From the NCBI GenBank assembly GCA_002369175.1, contig DFES01000095.1, positions 1,712 through 17,711 of the forward strand: 16,000 nt of DNA. The letters are read 5' to 3'. The stretch comes from Selenomonadaceae bacterium UBA3796. GTDB taxonomy: Bacteria > Bacillota > Negativicutes > Selenomonadales > Selenomonadaceae. A model generated the notes under the pieces. That model was not told the DNA's origin. It saw only the letters and a program-made list of their open reading frames with translations, and made no database searches. Made by a program: the position numbers and the translations under genes. The stretch's first letter is position 1. Each line of letters opens with the position of its first letter. This document shows, one piece after another, positions 14,351 through 16,000 of this stretch.

Positions 14351-16000
14351 TCAGGTAATCATAACCGGCTTGATCTGCCAGATTTCATTGGCATATTCGT
14401 CAATCGTGCGATCCGAGGAGAACCAACCGGAATTGGCGATGTTCATCGCCGAGGATCTGAGCCATTCAAACTTCTTCTGATAACGGCGCGAAATCTCCTC
14501 ATGACCCCACGTATAGGAATTGAAGTCCTTCAAAATGAAGAATTCATCGTTTCCATGGATGAGATAGTCATAGAGGGAATGGAAATCACCGTAAGTATTG
14601 TCCACCAACTGGTTCATCACGAGGCGGACGTTGGGATTCATATTGTACTCATCCCATGCGGAATAACTTCCGTTAACGTAGTAGGCAAGAACCTCTTCCG
14701 ATCTGAGGCCGAAGATAACGATATTGTCATCTCCCACTTTCTCGGAAATCTCAACATTTGCCCCATCCATCGTTCCCAATGTGATGGCTCCGTTCATCAT
14801 GAACTTCATGTTTCCTGTACCCGATGCTTCTTTAGAAGCGGTGGAAATCTGCTCGCTGACATCCGCCGCCGGATAGACAATCTCACCGATGGAGACACCG
14901 AAGTTCTCTATGAATACCACCTTCATCACATCGCGCGCCGCCGGATCATTGTTGATTTTCTGCGCCACTGCATTGATGAGACGAATGGTTTCCTTGGCAA
15001 TGTAGTATCCGGGTGCCGCTTTTCCACCAAAGAAATATGTGATGGGCAGCATCTCATAATCCGGATCTGTTTTCAGGCGGTGGTACTGATACATGATATG
15101 CAAGATATTCATGAGCTGGCGCTTGTAGGAATGAATGCGCTTGACCTGAATATCAAAAATCGTATTGGGATCCACAGCAAGATTATTATGCGCCTTGATG
15201 TAATTCGCCAGGCACTGCTTGCGCAGGAGCTTGATCTTCCCCAGTTCCGTCAGGAAGGGCTTGTCCTCCACAAAGTCGTTCAGGAGATCCAGCTGCTCAG
15301 GATAGCGATGCCAGCGACGGCTGCCGATGGTAGAATCAATGAGATCCTCAAGTTCCGGGTTTGCCCCCATGAGCCAGCGGCGATGCGTGATGCCATTGGT
15401 CTTGTTGTTGAACATGCGGGGATTGTAGTCATAAAAATCGTGAAGCGTAGAATGCTTCAGAATATCGGAATGGATCTGAGCCACACCATTGACGCTGTGG
15501 GAGCCGACGATGGCAAGACGCGCCATATGAACTACGCCGTCCTGGATGATGGACAACGCCCGAACCTTGTCTTCATCGCCGGGATAACGCTCCCGCACTT
15601 CCTCGAGATGGCGATGGTTGATCTCCTCGATGATCATATAGACCCGAGGCAGCAGCTCGCGGAACATATCTACCGGCCAGGTCTCCAGTGCTTCCGGCAG
15701 AATCGTATGGTTCGTATAGGCAATCGTGCCCTTGGTGATTGCCCATGCCTCGGACCATTCCAGCCCCTGCTCATCCACAAAGATGCGCATGAGCTCTGCC
15801 ACAGCAACAGCCGGATGCGTATCGTTGATGTGAATGGCGATCTTCTTTGCGAAATTACTGATGTTCATGCCCGATTTGCGGTAATGGCGCACAATGCTCT
15901 GCACACCGGCCGAAGTCATGAAGTATTCCTGAATGAGGCGCATGCGCTTGCCTTCATAGGAACTGTCATCGGGATAGAGATACTCCGTGATGCTCTCCAC
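14351..16000 (-). CDS. glgP: Glycogen/starch/maltodextrin phosphorylase, C-terminal two thirds (N-terminus beyond right edge)
   Basis: 549 residues are present up to the stop at 14351; a whole enzyme is usually about 800-840 aa, so roughly 260-290 residues are missing. The frame runs through the edge: the first codon, GTG at 16000, is an internal Val, not a start. The enzyme uses phosphate and PLP to release glucose-1-phosphate from alpha-1,4-glucan ends. Visible family marks, in fragment numbering: HINDTHPA (57-64), NKTNGITHRRWL (199-210), the VKRIHSYKRQ segment (286-295), and EASGTGNMKF (391-400), in which K399 is the PLP-binding lysine. It precedes glgB and glgA in the same direction, so a degrading enzyme is encoded together with the synthetic ones. 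Its promoter lies outside the window. Confidence 0.97.
   Translation of the reverse strand: MESITEYLYPDDSSYEGKRMRLIQEYFMTSAGVQSIVRHYRKSGMNISNFAKKIAIHINDTHPAVAVAELMRIFVDEQGLEWSEAWAITKGTIAYTNHTILPEALETWPVDMFRELLPRVYMIIEEINHRHLEEVRERYPGDEDKVRALSIIQDGVVHMARLAIVGSHSVNGVAQIHSDILKHSTLHDFYDYNPRMFNNKTNGITHRRWLMGANPELEDLIDSTIGSRRWHRYPEQLDLLNDFVEDKPFLTELGKIKLLRKQCLANYIKAHNNLAVDPNTIFDIQVKRIHSYKRQLMNILHIMYQYHRLKTDPDYEMLPITYFFGGKAAPGYYIAKETIRLINAVAQKINNDPAARDVMKVVFIENFGVSIGEIVYPAADVSEQISTASKEASGTGNMKFMMNGAITLGTMDGANVEISEKVGDDNIVIFGLRSEEVLAYYVNGSYSAWDEYNMNPNVRLVMNQLVDNTYGDFHSLYDYLIHGNDEFFILKDFNSYTWGHEEISRRYQKKFEWLRSSAMNIANSGWFSSDRTIDEYANEIWQIKPVMIT

Noticed and set aside
15998..16000. GTG at the right edge as the start of the phosphorylase
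   Set aside because: The sequence begins in the middle of the phosphorylase fold; the segment VESITEYLYPDD is internal in this family and about 260-290 upstream residues are missing.
1..16000. Mobile elements, CRISPR arrays, tRNA or rRNA genes, phage or toxin-antitoxin genes
   Set aside because: I saw no transposase or integrase motifs, no regularly spaced direct repeats, no cloverleaf-like sequence and no gap large enough for such a module; nearly all sequence is accounted for by recognised genes.

Overview
The window is a fully protein-coding stretch of a bacterial chromosome. I see no rRNA, tRNA, CRISPR array, insertion sequence or phage gene, and no gap between genes longer than about 215 bases. 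Moderate GC content, strong GGAGG-type ribosome binding sites, several TTG/GTG starts, a DUF2225 gene, a DUF4127 gene and a glycogen operon suggest a Firmicutes-type anaerobe. My best guess is the Negativicutes (Selenomonas/Mitsuokella-like). That placement comes from gene content and protein style, not from a marker gene, and is an inference.

Left part (1-3296): a cytosolic PAS-PAS hybrid histidine kinase runs leftward and leaves the window inside its HPt domain. A response regulator without a DNA-binding output domain is transcribed divergently from it. Together they look like a soluble phosphorelay. A perfect 19-bp inverted repeat (3306-3362) lies between the regulator and the next, convergent gene and probably terminates both transcripts.

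Middle part (3410-7150): a leftward three-gene operon encodes a DUF2225 zinc-ribbon/TPR-like protein, an exported DUF4127 protein of unknown function and a Tat-exported purple-acid-phosphatase-like metallophosphoesterase. The first two genes use TTG starts with excellent Shine-Dalgarno sequences, and the last two overlap by ATGA. A promoter-like sequence (7122-7150) sits just upstream, directly after the terminator of the preceding gene.

Right part (7151-16000): a leftward glycogen/alpha-glucan block in the order glgP (its N-terminal part lies beyond the right edge), glgB, glgA, then a large amylase-MalQ fusion. GlgA extends ADP-glucose chains, GlgB branches them and GlgP removes glucose-1-phosphate from the ends. 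The fusion protein should hydrolyse or transfer the short maltodextrins and branched stubs left by GlgP. The 211-bp gap before the fusion gene has its own TATAAT box and several inverted repeats, including two mutually exclusive stems, so this last gene may be regulated separately from glgPBA.

I did not find a clearly new biological system. The points most worth a second look are the structured glgA-malQ gap, the bifunctional amylase-MalQ protein, the response regulator with a degenerate first receiver domain, and the DUF2225/DUF4127/phosphatase operon.
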